From NCBI RefSeq assembly GCF_003259335.1, contig NZ_QLLL01000004.1, positions 201,689-265,688 of the forward strand: a stretch of 64,000 bases of DNA. Direction: 5' to 3'. This stretch comes from Chitinophaga skermanii. GTDB taxonomy: Bacteria; Bacteroidota; Bacteroidia; Chitinophagales; Chitinophagaceae. Positions 9,046-17,881 of this stretch are shown here, piece by piece; the stretch's first letter is position 1, and the number at the start of each line of letters is the position of its first letter. The position numbers and the translations under genes were made by a program. The notes under the pieces are model-generated. The model was not told the DNA's origin. It ran no database searches and saw only the letters and a program-made list of their open reading frames with translations.

Positions 9046-10176
9046 ATGCCGCGTAAAATCATTGGCTGTATAATGACAATGGCCGCCGCTGCCTTGTTAT
9101 GGGCATGTAAGGACGTTCCGAAGCAACCAGCACAAACATTTGCTGCAGGATTTAAAATCTTGCAAGGAGAAGATACTTCGCGCTTGTATAAACCTGCGCC
9201 GGGGAAAGATTACTATTTGTATTATCGCCCGGTGGAGTACGATGTATGGTATCCCGCAACACCTGCACCTACAGATACGGCGTTACAATTTTACGATCTC
9301 CTGCATTTGTTAGAAGTGCGCGCGAATTACTTTACCGCGTCGGATATTGCTACGGGCGCTACACAAATGATCGCACAAAGTATCGTGGAAGAACTGGGTT
9401 GTTCCGATTCAACGAAACTATTACACCTAAAAACTGCGAGCTTTAAAAATGCACCGTTTGCTACCGGCAAATTCCCCGTTATACTTTACCTCGCGAGCTA
9501 CAACGGTATGGGTTACGAGAACTACAGCCTGTTCGAACGCTTGGCAAAGCAGGGCTATATTGTAGTGGCGGTGAGTTCTATTGGTCGTTTCCCCGGGGAT
9601 ATGACCGTGAAAGAAGAGGATTTGATGGAACAAGTGAACGATGGATTGTACGCCATCAAAATGCTGAAAGATAGTGCGCATTTCGATATGAGTAAGTTGG
9701 TAGTAATGGGGTATAGTTGGGGTAGCTTGGCAGGCGCTGTAGCCTTACCAGCCTTGCAGAACGTAGCTTGTTTTGTGAGTTTGGATGGTTCGGAGTTTCA
9801 CGTGTACAATCAAAACCGGGAGGAAGATGTGGATTTTGAATTGATTCGTATGCATCGATTAACCGATACATTGGCTATCCCGTATCTCCGTTTATCGGCC
9901 GATAGGCGGGGCGATTCAGCTTACAAGAAACATGCGTATGCTTATTTGCAACACATCCGTGCCGATAAGCAAGTGGTATATATCGATTCTGCTGATCATG
10001 GCGATTTCTCGTCGTACCCCAATGCCGTGCATACTTCGGGTAATTGCACGGTAACGCCGTATTACGAAACAGTGATAAACTTGGTATCGGCATATTTGAA
10101 CGACCGGGTAAAGGGGCAAGGGGAATTTACCCCGTTGCTAGGGAAATTGCGTGGGGCCGGGGTGCACGAGGAGTAA
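9046..10176 (+). CDS. Alpha/beta-hydrolase lipoprotein (PAF-acetylhydrolase / dienelactone hydrolase-like)
   Basis: A 376-residue lipoprotein with Cys21 (ALLWAC) and an alpha/beta-hydrolase fold. The nucleophile elbow is G-Y-S224-W-G, with likely partners D286 (SADRRG) and H318 (SADHGDF). An oxyanion segment, FPVILYLASYNGMGYENY, precedes it, and the layout with a long N-terminal segment resembles secreted platelet-activating-factor acetylhydrolase-like esterases. Substrate is unknown; exported ester or lactone hydrolysis is inferred. The gene is alone on its strand and ends at a hairpin shared with the convergent gene. Confidence 0.85.
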   Translation: MPRKIIGCIMTMAAAALLWACKDVPKQPAQTFAAGFKILQGEDTSRLYKPAPGKDYYLYYRPVEYDVWYPATPAPTDTALQFYDLLHLLEVRANYFTASDIATGATQMIAQSIVEELGCSDSTKLLHLKTASFKNAPFATGKFPVILYLASYNGMGYENYSLFERLAKQGYIVVAVSSIGRFPGDMTVKEEDLMEQVNDGLYAIKMLKDSAHFDMSKLVVMGYSWGSLAGAVALPALQNVACFVSLDGSEFHVYNQNREEDVDFELIRMHRLTDTLAIPYLRLSADRRGDSAYKKHAYAYLQHIRADKQVVYIDSADHGDFSSYPNAVHTSGNCTVTPYYETVINLVSAYLNDRVKGQGEFTPLLGKLRGAGVHEE

Positions 10177-10187
10177 AAGAAATCATA

Positions 10188-10213
10188 ACAAGGGCGGGGA
10201 TACCGCCCTTTGT
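10188..10213. terminator. Bidirectional hairpin between convergent genes
   Basis: The arms ACAAGGGCGG and CCGCCCTTTGT pair with one bulged base and a short GGATA-type loop. It lies between the stop of the hydrolase gene (10176) and the stop of the minus-strand gene (10219), so it can serve both. Confidence 0.65.
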
Positions 10214-10218
10214 TGTAG

Positions 10219-10878
10219 TTATAGCTTTTTGGGTGGATACCTTTTAAAATGATCTTTGAGCCATTCTAAAGCATTGGCAGCGCCGTAGGGGTCTTTCTCA
10301 CCGGCGATATATTTAATACCCCATTTCTTCCCGTCTACTTCAATCATACCTACCTTGTTAATTTCCCATATGGTATAAGGCTTCGTACTTACCAGCAGCA
10401 TACAATCGGGTGTAACATAAAAAGGTTGCGGGGTAGGATCTACCATTTTAGGCGTCATAGCACCTGGTAGGGCGATGTTTACTTTTTCGGCGTAGCAATA
10501 GCTGGGTTTTACGAGTTCTTTTTTATCGATCCTGCGTAATAAGAATTCTTGGGTAAGTGCATACCAAAGCATTTGTAATTCGTGTAAATATTCGATACGG
10601 GTAATGGTTTGCCCGTTGAACTGGAAAATCCATTTATTTTTTGTACCCATTTTGATGTAGAAGGTGATGCCTTCGTGGCTGATGGAGAATTGGGTTGCCC
10701 CCGTACCCGAAATAGGTACAAACCCCAGTTGTGCTAGTTTACCCGTACTAATGTGTATACGTAAAAGCTGGTGCTTCATGAAGTGAACATTGGCAAGATG
10801 TTGTTCTGTAATAAGCACAACACTGCCTTGATAGCCGAAATAGGTATTCAACATCACTTCTTCCGTTTCTACTGCCAT
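10219..10878 (-). CDS. Hypothetical protein, no family recognised
   Basis: A 219-residue protein if the ATG at 10878 is used; the frame stays open for 22 more codons upstream, but these look like non-coding sequence and contain AT-rich repeats of the promoter region. There is no signal peptide or clear membrane span. The sequence alternates beta-like strands (VVLITEQHLANVHFM, FSISHEGITFYIKM) and has a helical middle (HELQMLWYALTQEFLLRR). The C-terminus reads YGAANALEWLKDHFKRYPPKKL. Composition and codon use are like its neighbours, so it is probably a real gene, but I can assign no function. Convergent with the hydrolase gene. Confidence 0.65.
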   Translation of the reverse strand: MAVETEEVMLNTYFGYQGSVVLITEQHLANVHFMKHQLLRIHISTGKLAQLGFVPISGTGATQFSISHEGITFYIKMGTKNKWIFQFNGQTITRIEYLHELQMLWYALTQEFLLRRIDKKELVKPSYCYAEKVNIALPGAMTPKMVDPTPQPFYVTPDCMLLVSTKPYTIWEINKVGMIEVDGKKWGIKYIAGEKDPYGAANALEWLKDHFKRYPPKKL

Positions 10879-10944
10879 TTTGCTAATATTTTTAGCAAAA
10901 TAGGGAATAAATATTAGATGGGGAAATTGAATTTTGGGGAACAA

Positions 10945-11438
10945 GTGGCTTACGGGAGATGAATAGGAGGCAAAGGTAGCTTACAGGTTTGTAAAGGCTT
11001 GTAAATGAATGCTTCTAATAGCTTCCAGCAAGCAAGCGGGCTTGCATCTACAGGCGTTCGGTGTTGCTGGTAATGAACGATAAGAATGGAAAGGCCCAGT
11101 ATTTTATTGCTAATATCCTAGCCCTACAAGTCCGAATTTTCGCCCCGGGGAGAAACATAACCCCTACATTACCTCTACATTATCGCAATCGATTGCAATT
11201 TACGAGGCCTAGAAATGCATACGTAACGAAATGGGGGCTTACTAGGAAAGTTGGCTACTGGGTTGTATTTGCTTGGAAGGGGTGAAGTGGGTTATATGAA
11301 TTCTGGAATTTCGGTGCTATTTCTGGATGCGTAAAACGGCTTTGTAGGGGCTTGCCGCGGTGGGGTTTTGCACTAATTTGTAGGTACAGTTAATTCGTTG
11401 CGAACCCAATTTTTCACGTTTAAGAAAACCACTCGATT
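10945..11438. other. Intergenic region without a supported gene
   Basis: This 494-nt stretch separates a divergent pair of genes. I see no credible reading frame. It holds a perfect 12-nt palindrome GCAATCGATTGC near 11187, a small inverted repeat GCAAGCGGGCTTGC near 11033, and two CTACATTA words 11 nt apart near 11164 that faintly echo the 11-nt arrays elsewhere. Promoters for both flanking genes must lie here but no clear -7 box was found. Confidence 0.5.
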
Positions 11439-12284
11439 ATGAAAATTCTGAACACCTCTTCAGTAGCCATTGCATTATTCGTCGGCCTAAGTTTTACATC
11501 CTGCAAAAAATCGGTTGATTTACCCGTTGATCAACAAGAAGAGGTAGCACCTCCTCCAGGTATTCTTAGTAGTTTCTCACAAAACTGGAATAGCTACGCA
11601 AATCAAAGCACTTACACTTCTGGCCAAGCCGGTTACGATTTAGGTAACGTAAGCGGTTGGGTCGATTCTCGTTCCATGATTTCCAATGGAAACTTGCGCA
11701 TTACATTATTGCCATGGGCCCTTTCCGGTGCCGGTGGTATGGTAGCCAACACAGATATTTCTGATGGATCGGAATACCAAGTATCTTTCACCATTCGCTT
11801 CCATAGCGCATTCGATTGGAGCCGCGGTGGTAAACTCGGCTTCGGTTTCTTCTTGGGCGATGGTAACGCCGGTGGCGATCCTGCTTGGGATGGTAACGGC
11901 GGTAGCTTCCGCTTAATGTGGTACAACAATGGTAGCCGCGTATACTTCCACCCATATGTATATCACCGCGACCAAGCCGGTCAATACGGCGATAACTTCG
12001 GCGTGTCTTATCCTTCTTCTGGTAGTTTAGCTTTAGGTACTACTTACAGCGTTACCATGTATGTAAAAAGTAATACCGGCTCTAACACCGACGGTCGCGC
12101 ACGCATGATTATTAACGGTACGACCGTATTAGATAGGGCTATGCGTTGGACAACCAACGATGCTAAACGTTTGATCCGTAACTTGTCGTTCCACACGTTC
12201 CGTGGTGGTAGCCAAGATTACTGGATGTCGTCTACAACAGGTTATGTTTACTATGATGATTTAGTTGTTACAAAAATTAACTAG
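11439..12284 (+). CDS. Lipoprotein with PL14-like polysaccharide lyase fold
   Basis: A 281-residue secreted lipoprotein with Cys22 (LSFTSCKK). After a Pro-rich linker, residues 60 to 280 form a jelly-roll-like domain. The segment starting GGKLGFGF at residue 130, followed by Gly-rich GDPAWDGNGG and FRLMWYNNG, and VYFHPYVYHRDQ, resembles polysaccharide lyase family 14 (alginate or glucuronan lyases), where the GGK, W/R and Y-x-H positions shape the active groove. The C-terminus has the FHTFRGGSQDYW and YYDDLVV strands seen in that family. It could also be a non-catalytic glycan-binding member. It stands alone with its own terminator and no SusC/SusD partner. Confidence 0.7.
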   Translation: MKILNTSSVAIALFVGLSFTSCKKSVDLPVDQQEEVAPPPGILSSFSQNWNSYANQSTYTSGQAGYDLGNVSGWVDSRSMISNGNLRITLLPWALSGAGGMVANTDISDGSEYQVSFTIRFHSAFDWSRGGKLGFGFFLGDGNAGGDPAWDGNGGSFRLMWYNNGSRVYFHPYVYHRDQAGQYGDNFGVSYPSSGSLALGTTYSVTMYVKSNTGSNTDGRARMIINGTTVLDRAMRWTTNDAKRLIRNLSFHTFRGGSQDYWMSSTTGYVYYDDLVVTKIN

Positions 12285-12311
12285 TTTTTTTACGCATCAT
12301 TAACTGTATGC

Positions 12312-12342
12312 AAAAATGGTCGGCATTACGCCGACCATTTTT
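12312..12342 (+). terminator. Rho-independent terminator after the PL14-like gene
   Basis: A perfect 13-bp stem with left arm AAAAATGGTCGGC, a 5-nt loop and an A-run before and T-run after, 27 nt downstream of the stop. It can act in both directions. Confidence 0.88.
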
Positions 12343-12436
12343 AATATTATCAACTATTGATAGATCAATAAAGCGCTAATCGATGAACTGAGCGTAGCAA
12401 GGATGTTACAACAAAGCACCCACCGCTCGTTTCACC

Positions 12437-13081
12437 CTACACTTTCTCCTCTTCTACTTGTTCCAGTACCGACATGGCCTGCATTAACGGCGACCAATCT
12501 TTTCCATTGAATATAAGCTGGAACCATTTTGTATGGCGGTTTTCGTATTTGATATTGAAGAACAACCACAAGGCTGCCAATGTAAAAGCGCCGGTGATAA
12601 TAATTTGAACAATATGCCAACCCGTTTGCCCGTTTTGGAAGGTAGCAGCGGTGAGGTAGAAGGTGGTCCAAATAGGCAATTGTAAAAATAAAATGCGGGT
12701 TACCCAAATGGTGCTCGTTTTTATTTGCGCGATAATGCGTTGTGCAGCCATCACGGGCTGGTTAATATCTACTTGTTGAATCAAATACAGTTGGTACAAG
12801 TAAATAATAATCGCAATCGCTGAAATGCTACCTTGGATAAGGGCGGCAGATTTAAAGAATAGGCTGGAATACGACCACGAGCCTACTAATAATGTGAACA
12901 CGAATAATACCCACAGGATGCCCACCGCCACGGTAAATATTTTAATAGGCTGCATGCTTTGTAAGAACGATTTTGCTTTGAGCTTCGTGATGTCTTCCGC
13001 ATTTTGTTTATTCAGTTGCAGGCTATCGTTGAGCAATTGACTGTAAGATTGCCAAGCACTGCGTATATCGTTATCGTTCAT
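12437..13081 (-). CDS. Four-helix membrane protein partnered with an ECF sigma factor
   Basis: A 214-residue integral membrane protein with hydrophobic helices at roughly residues 44-70, 74-97, 118-137 and 150-172, preceded by a soluble 40-residue N-terminus (NDIRSAWQSYSQLLND) and ending in an acidic tail (LEQVEEEKV). The start ATG at 13081 overlaps the last 11 nt of the ECF sigma factor gene, so the two are translationally coupled. Proteins in this position in Bacteroidota often act as membrane partners of the sigma factor. I see no zinc-binding anti-sigma HxxxCxxC motif, so an anti-sigma role is only a guess from position. Confidence 0.85.
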   Translation of the reverse strand: MNDNDIRSAWQSYSQLLNDSLQLNKQNAEDITKLKAKSFLQSMQPIKIFTVAVGILWVLFVFTLLVGSWSYSSLFFKSAALIQGSISAIAIIIYLYQLYLIQQVDINQPVMAAQRIIAQIKTSTIWVTRILFLQLPIWTTFYLTAATFQNGQTGWHIVQIIITGAFTLAALWLFFNIKYENRHTKWFQLIFNGKDWSPLMQAMSVLEQVEEEKV

Positions 13082-13589
13082 ATGAAGAAGTTTGATGTTG
13101 TTCGAATTTTTGTTGCAAGATTTTCTTGATTCTACCCATTTTAGTAGCCACGTTACTTTCCGATAATCCCATAATCTCGGATATTTCTTTATACGGTCGT
13201 TCATCGAGGTAAAGCAGCATCAATGCGCGGTCGACTTCCTTTAGTTCGCTAATGAATTGTTGTAATAAACGGAGGTGTTCATTTAATTCCAGCTTACTGG
13301 ACTGATCAACGAGCTGAATGATTTCCCCGGGTATGGGAATGGTTTTGCGTTTACTTTCTTTCCGGTATGAAGAAATAGCCACGTTCAGCGCGACCCGGTA
13401 AATCCATGTAGAGTATTTGTATTGATCGGAATAATTCTCAAACGATCGCCATAGTTGTACGATCATTTCTTGTACAAGGTCTTTCCGGTCTTCGTCGTTC
13501 TTACAATAAGCATTGGCAATTTTATAAATGATGCCTTTGTGCCCCTGTAGTACTTGGAGGAAAGTTGCTTGTTTTCCCGTTTCGTTCAT
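13071..13589 (-). CDS. ECF RNA polymerase sigma factor
   Basis: A 172-residue sigma factor with region 2 (IYKIANAYCKNDEDRKDLVQ, then a Trp/Tyr segment and STWIYRVALNVAISSYRK) and region 4 (ERPYKEISEIMGLSESNVAT, then KMGRIKKIL). The QEMIVQLWRSF segment is the promoter-melting motif area. Its 3' end overlaps the start of the gene for a four-helix membrane protein by 11 nt, a typical sigma plus membrane-partner pair. The regulon is not visible from the sequence. Confidence 0.93.
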   Translation of the reverse strand: MNETGKQATFLQVLQGHKGIIYKIANAYCKNDEDRKDLVQEMIVQLWRSFENYSDQYKYSTWIYRVALNVAISSYRKESKRKTIPIPGEIIQLVDQSSKLELNEHLRLLQQFISELKEVDRALMLLYLDERPYKEISEIMGLSESNVATKMGRIKKILQQKFEQHQTSSYER

Positions 13590-13694
13590 AAAATGTTTTA
13601 AATAATGAGCAATGCACGGTCGTTGTATACAATATACGTGTTTGGATCATTATTCGTTGGGGGAAGGAAAATATCACACCAGCCGGGAAATTAT

Positions 13695-14210
13695 TTATAA
13701 ATAATTGAGCACGCTGGGCATGAGGAGACGAAACCAAGGGGTAAATTGACCGGGAGCATGCTGTATTTGTTGCTTAATGAGGGCAATAGAACGTGGTTCT
13801 ACTTGTACTACTTCTTTGGGATCGGGGTGAATAGGGCCATTATATTGACCAAAATAGATGTGTTTGTATTCATTTTCAACTATTCCGCTGGTAACGGCGA
13901 GCCTGTAGCGAAATTCGAATTGTTTGTCGAGGTGGGTATCGAATCCCAGCACGGCCTGTAATTTCCGGTGGGCTGCTTCGGTAATATCTTCACCAAGAAG
14001 TGGGTGCCCGCAGCAGGTGTTCGACCATAAGCCTCCGCAATGTTGCCTATTGTGAGCCCGGCGTTGTAGAATTAGGTCGCCCTGCGGGGTGAATACGAAT
14101 ATAGAAATAGCACGGTGTAGCAGGCCCTCTTCGTGAGCGGCGCGCTTCTCCATGGTGCCAATGGCTTCGTCTTGCTCATTGACGAGTATGACTTCAGTGG
14201 GATTTATCAT
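13695..14210 (-). CDS. idi: Isopentenyl-diphosphate delta-isomerase, type 1 (NUDIX)
   Basis: This enzyme interconverts isopentenyl and dimethylallyl diphosphate in isoprenoid synthesis, in the cytoplasm. The 171-residue length fits the bacterial type 1 enzyme. Clear marks are LHRAISIFVF near residue 30, the catalytic Cys segment WSNTCCGHP, the EAAHRKLQ helix in the NUDIX position, and the catalytic Glu segment VENEYKHIYFGQ. The metal-binding His and Glu residues are present in these motifs. It is a single-gene unit in the same orientation as the ECF sigma operon upstream of which it lies. Confidence 0.95.
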   Translation of the reverse strand: MINPTEVILVNEQDEAIGTMEKRAAHEEGLLHRAISIFVFTPQGDLILQRRAHNRQHCGGLWSNTCCGHPLLGEDITEAAHRKLQAVLGFDTHLDKQFEFRYRLAVTSGIVENEYKHIYFGQYNGPIHPDPKEVVQVEPRSIALIKQQIQHAPGQFTPWFRLLMPSVLNYL

Positions 14211-14342
14211 GACTAGTTGCTGTAAATGGTTAACTGAACTCCTTTCCCTATAGCATAACAGGCAGCAGTAAATTAATAAAAAAACAAAAAAGTTCCAATT
14301 AGGTGTATAAAAGGCCTCCTAAAACTTCCGTAACTTACAGGT

Positions 14343-15086
14343 ATGCAATTGCGACTACCTTCAATACCAAAGATGGCTATGATTTTACCGGCAGCAGCGG
14401 TAATAACAATTGTATTGGATATATGGCATGCTTACTTTAATCGTTACCCGTTTTACGTAGAAGAATCGGTATTATTTGCCAGCATTTGGGTATTGTTTGT
14501 GCCGGGTTGGTGGTTGGTGAAACGTTGGCGGCTAACATGGCGCTTTATCCCTTTATTGGCAGCAGGGCATTTGTTATTGTATGCCTGTTTGGTGTGGAGT
14601 GTTTCCGCGTGTTTTTTAGATCATCGGTATGATGTATGGGGCACGATCGCTTACGCGGTGCCTACGTATGCCTTGTTGTTGTTATTGCTATATGGGGTAC
14701 CGTTTTTGTTGGAAAGGGGAGAAGCAGTTGAGATAATACCCATTGCGCCGGTACCTATTGACACAATTACGATCCAGCAGGGAGGAACATATATACCATT
14801 ACCGGTGAAGGATATTACCTATATCGAATCGGCCAAGCCTTATATTCGTTTGCATGTGCAGGGAAGGGCGTATTTACATAATACCAGTTTACAGCAAATG
14901 ATGGAGGTATTGGAAGTAGCGGGGTTTGTGCAAGTGCATCGTTCTACCATTGTGCAGGTGAAGCACGTGGTGCAATATGTTTCAAGGCTGAACGGGGACT
15001 ATGATGTGTATTTACAAGATGGTACCTTATTGCGTTTAAGTAGAACGTATGTTGCAAGGTTTAAGGAAAAAATGAAAGGCGTTTAG
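14343..15086 (+). CDS. Membrane-anchored LytTR DNA-binding regulator
   Basis: A 247-residue protein with an N-terminal membrane domain of about four helices (residues 12-125) joined to a C-terminal LytTR DNA-binding domain (about 150-247). The LytTR marks are LPVKDITYIESAKPYIRLHV, then NTSLQQMMEVLEVAGFVQVH, RSTIVQVKHV and the final LRLSRTYVARFKEKM. There is no phospho-acceptor receiver domain, so it is likely a one-component regulator sensing something in or at the membrane. It stands alone; its targets are unknown. A short AT-rich leader precedes the ATG. Confidence 0.9.
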   Translation: MQLRLPSIPKMAMILPAAAVITIVLDIWHAYFNRYPFYVEESVLFASIWVLFVPGWWLVKRWRLTWRFIPLLAAGHLLLYACLVWSVSACFLDHRYDVWGTIAYAVPTYALLLLLLYGVPFLLERGEAVEIIPIAPVPIDTITIQQGGTYIPLPVKDITYIESAKPYIRLHVQGRAYLHNTSLQQMMEVLEVAGFVQVHRSTIVQVKHVVQYVSRLNGDYDVYLQDGTLLRLSRTYVARFKEKMKGV

Positions 15087-15217
15087 CTTTGTTATTATAC
15101 AGCGGCCATTTACGCTTAGATGTTAACTCCTCCACTGGGCATAACAACTCATCGTGTTAGCCTAATAAGCTCCACCAGCTTTCGTTTGATCCCGATATTC
15201 GCCATAAACAATTTGTT

Positions 15218-15841
15218 ATGGAACATGTAATTTGGATCTTAGTTTTTTTCATTTGTACTGCTTGTAATGGTCAATCAAAGTCGAAATCGACCCTTGTAGG
15301 GGGTGGGTGTGATGGTTGTGAATTGTTGTATGTTGGTATGCCTAAGCACATACCGCCTGTAGATACGAGTGATGGATGGAAGGAGAAAGGGCAGCGTTTG
15401 CATATTGCCGGGCGTATATTACAACCGGGTGGTAAACTTCCGGCAGCGGGTGTTGTGTTATATTATTGGCAAACAGATGTATCGGGGTATTATTCACCGG
15501 GTGCAGCAACGCCGGTGGCAGCTAAAAGGCATGGGCATACACGTGGTTGGGTAAAGACCGGTGCCGATGGTACCTTTCATATTTACACGAATCGCCCGGC
15601 GCCTTATCCCAAGGACACCATGCCGGCACATATTCATGTAGCCATAAAAGAACCCTCATTAAACGAATATTACATCGATGAATGGGTATTTAACGATGAT
15701 CCGTTATTGAAGCCTAGTATAAGAGCAAAAATGGAAAATAGGGGTGGTAATGGTATCATGAAAGTGAGCAAAGTGAATGGGGTGCAAGAAGTACAACAAG
15801 ATGTTATACTCGGTTTACATATCCCGGGTTACCCGCGTTAG
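15218..15841 (+). CDS. Secreted intradiol ring-cleavage dioxygenase-like lipoprotein
   Basis: A 207-residue lipoprotein with Cys16 (FFICTAC) and the beta-sandwich of the intradiol (catechol / protocatechuate 3,4-) dioxygenase family. The four presumed iron ligands are present: Tyr in WQTDVSGYYSPG, Tyr in RPAPYP, and both His of PAHIHVAI. The segment HTRGWVKTGADGTFHIYTNR is the conserved Gly-Trp-x-x-x-D-x-x-G-x-F strand. Cytoplasmic members open aromatic rings; exported members in Bacteroidota have no proven substrate. No aromatic degradation genes lie nearby, so the role is open. Confidence 0.85.
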   Translation: MEHVIWILVFFICTACNGQSKSKSTLVGGGCDGCELLYVGMPKHIPPVDTSDGWKEKGQRLHIAGRILQPGGKLPAAGVVLYYWQTDVSGYYSPGAATPVAAKRHGHTRGWVKTGADGTFHIYTNRPAPYPKDTMPAHIHVAIKEPSLNEYYIDEWVFNDDPLLKPSIRAKMENRGGNGIMKVSKVNGVQEVQQDVILGLHIPGYPR

Positions 15842-15890
15842 GGGGATGTTGTAAAAAATCGATATTATTGCATGCACCCAATAGTACTCC

Positions 15891-16583
15891 ATGCAATTAC
15901 CATATCCTAGTTTCACACCTATTCAATCGGAACCGCACGCGCTGAAGAACAATTTATTGTTAGTGTTGATGGGGCTTTGTGCCTTGGCTTTACTTGGAGT
16001 GAGCATTTACGTAACGTATTTAGCTTTTACGGAAGATTGGCGCATTGCTTTCCCGGCAATTATCATCACCGGGTTATTGGTGGTGATGGTGTGGGGTGCT
16101 TATCGTTCTTGGCAAAAAGGGTATACGGAGATTAGGGTGGACAAGGATGGCTTACATTTTAACAATACGCGAACGGGCAAGCTTGTACAAACGATCAAAT
16201 GGTCGGATATAGCGCATGAGCCGGGGCCTTATGCACATGATGTATTTATTCAACAGCGGTCTAAATCTATGCCCCGCTTGGCTTGGAAGATGAAGGGTCG
16301 GCCGGCAGGGCGTAATCTTTGTACGAATAGCTTTTTGGGATCGAGTTTGGGATCTATTTATTATACGAATAGGTATGAAGTGATGGCCCGCTTTTTATTG
16401 GGATTACGGCATTTTAGGCCGGATATAACTGTTAGCCCGGCAGTATTTAGTCATTTCAGTATTGATCACCAAGCATACACCTTCGACGCTTCCAAGCACT
16501 GGAAACAAGAAGTATTGGGGTATGCCATGGTAGTGGTGGTCATTGTAATAATTTATCTAGTTGTAGAGACCTGTCATCGTTAA
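15891..16583 (+). CDS. Membrane protein with PH-like central domain, function unknown
   Basis: A 230-residue protein with two N-terminal membrane helices (about residues 18-45 and 50-70) and one at the C-terminus (about 207-228). The soluble middle begins ITEIRVDKDGLHFNNTRTGK-like and continues IKWSDIAHEP, a pattern of strands often seen in bacterial PH-domain membrane proteins. The assignment to that fold is tentative. It lies 49 nt after the dioxygenase-like gene and may share its transcript. Confidence 0.65.
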   Translation: MQLPYPSFTPIQSEPHALKNNLLLVLMGLCALALLGVSIYVTYLAFTEDWRIAFPAIIITGLLVVMVWGAYRSWQKGYTEIRVDKDGLHFNNTRTGKLVQTIKWSDIAHEPGPYAHDVFIQQRSKSMPRLAWKMKGRPAGRNLCTNSFLGSSLGSIYYTNRYEVMARFLLGLRHFRPDITVSPAVFSHFSIDHQAYTFDASKHWKQEVLGYAMVVVVIVIIYLVVETCHR

Positions 16584-16658
16584 TATGAAATTATCCATTT
16601 ATTGCAGTAGTTTCGTCGTTCTATTAAAGATCATCCAAAGCCAGGGAAATTTACAATC

Positions 16659-17312
16659 ATGAAGAAACTATTTTACAGCCTGTGCCTATTAGCTGCCGTA
16701 CAAACGGCGCGTGCGCAGAGTTTGGACAAGATGCAATGGTTCAATGAACCAGAGAAATGGAACATCAAAAACAACAACCTCTCGATGTTCGTTACCCCGC
16801 ACAGCGACTACTGGAGAATTTCGCATTATGGATTTACGGTAGACGATGCCCCGTTTTATTACACCACGTATGGTGGTGAATTTGAAACGAAGGTGAAGTT
16901 GATAGGCGACTACAAAGCGCGTTTCGATCAAATGGGATTAATGATTCGTGTGGATCATGAAAACTGGATCAAAGCCGGTGTAGAATTCGTAGATGGTAAG
17001 TTGAATATCAGCGCCGTGGTAACCCATAAAACGAGCGATTGGAGTGTGATTCAGCTCGAGAAGATTCCGCGCTACATTTGGATCAAAGCCGTTCGCAGGC
17101 TCGATGCAGTAGAGCTTTTCTATTCATTCGACGATAAAAACTATGTGATGATGCGTAATGCGCACTTGCAAGATAACCACCCGGTAATGGTAGGCTTAAT
17201 GGCCGCTTGCCCGGATGGTGAAGGTTTTAACGCCACTTTCGAACAATTCTCCGTGAAGCACTTACCCGATCAAAGAAGATTGGATTGGTTAAAGAAAAAT
17301 GCGGATCAATAA
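16659..17312 (+). CDS. Secreted DUF1349 family protein (concanavalin-like)
   Basis: A 217-residue protein with a cleavable signal peptide (cut expected after TARA, residue 19). The mature part matches DUF1349: WFNEPEKW start, FYYTTYGGEFETKVKLIGDY, KARFDQMGLMIRVDHENWIK, then KAGVEFVDG and VVTHKTSDWSVI. These proteins adopt a concanavalin-like beta-sandwich and are thought to bind or cleave glycans, but no biochemical role is established for this one. A compact terminator follows. Confidence 0.88.
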   Translation: MKKLFYSLCLLAAVQTARAQSLDKMQWFNEPEKWNIKNNNLSMFVTPHSDYWRISHYGFTVDDAPFYYTTYGGEFETKVKLIGDYKARFDQMGLMIRVDHENWIKAGVEFVDGKLNISAVVTHKTSDWSVIQLEKIPRYIWIKAVRRLDAVELFYSFDDKNYVMMRNAHLQDNHPVMVGLMAACPDGEGFNATFEQFSVKHLPDQRRLDWLKKNADQ

Positions 17313-17322
17313 TATTGGAAAG

Positions 17323-17342
17323 AAAGAGGCTTCGGCCTCTTT
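17323..17342 (+). terminator. Rho-independent terminator after the DUF1349 gene
   Basis: An AAAGAGGC arm, TTCG tetraloop and GCCTCTTT arm run into seven further T/A bases, 10 nt downstream of the stop. Confidence 0.9.
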
Positions 17343-17410
17343 TTTTATGTGCAAGGAAATTTACTTACTTTGTTAATCTTTATTCCAACACCTAACTAAT
17401 ACAATTCCTC

Positions 17411-17881
17411 ATGACCCATCTTACACAAATCGCCAAACACTTTAAAGATGTTCATTTTGGTGGTAACTGGACAACGGTTGATTTGAAAACGGTATTATCG
17501 GATGTTACTTGGCAAGAAGCCGTTACCCCTGTGCATGGGTTGAACACAATTGCAGCCTTGGTATTCCACATGAACTATTATGTAAGCGCTGTATTGAAAG
17601 TGTTGGAAGGTGGTACTTTACAAGCGAGTGATAAAGTAAGCTTTGATGTACCTGCTATTACGAATGAAGCAGCATGGCGATTATTGGTTGATAAAGCATT
17701 AACAGAAGGAGATGCCTTTGCCACAGCCATTACTACCTTACATGAACCGCAACTATTCGAAGTTTTCGAAAAGGAAGCATATGGCAATTATTACAGGAAC
17801 CTATTAGGGATTATTGAGCATACACATTACCATTTAGGACAAATAGCCGTGATAAAGAAAATCTTGCGTGATGGGAAATAG
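17411..17881 (+). CDS. DinB family protein (DUF1572-like)
   Basis: A 156-residue four-helix-bundle protein. The DinB metal triad is visible: His in VFHMNYYVSAVL (about residue 53) and two His in EHTHYHLGQIAVI near the C-terminus. Family members bind a divalent metal and some are thiol transferases, but most, including this one, have no known substrate. Its stop overlaps by 11 nt the start of the first gene of the tandem CxxC family, so these may be translated from one message. Confidence 0.88.
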   Translation: MTHLTQIAKHFKDVHFGGNWTTVDLKTVLSDVTWQEAVTPVHGLNTIAALVFHMNYYVSAVLKVLEGGTLQASDKVSFDVPAITNEAAWRLLVDKALTEGDAFATAITTLHEPQLFEVFEKEAYGNYYRNLLGIIEHTHYHLGQIAVIKKILRDGK

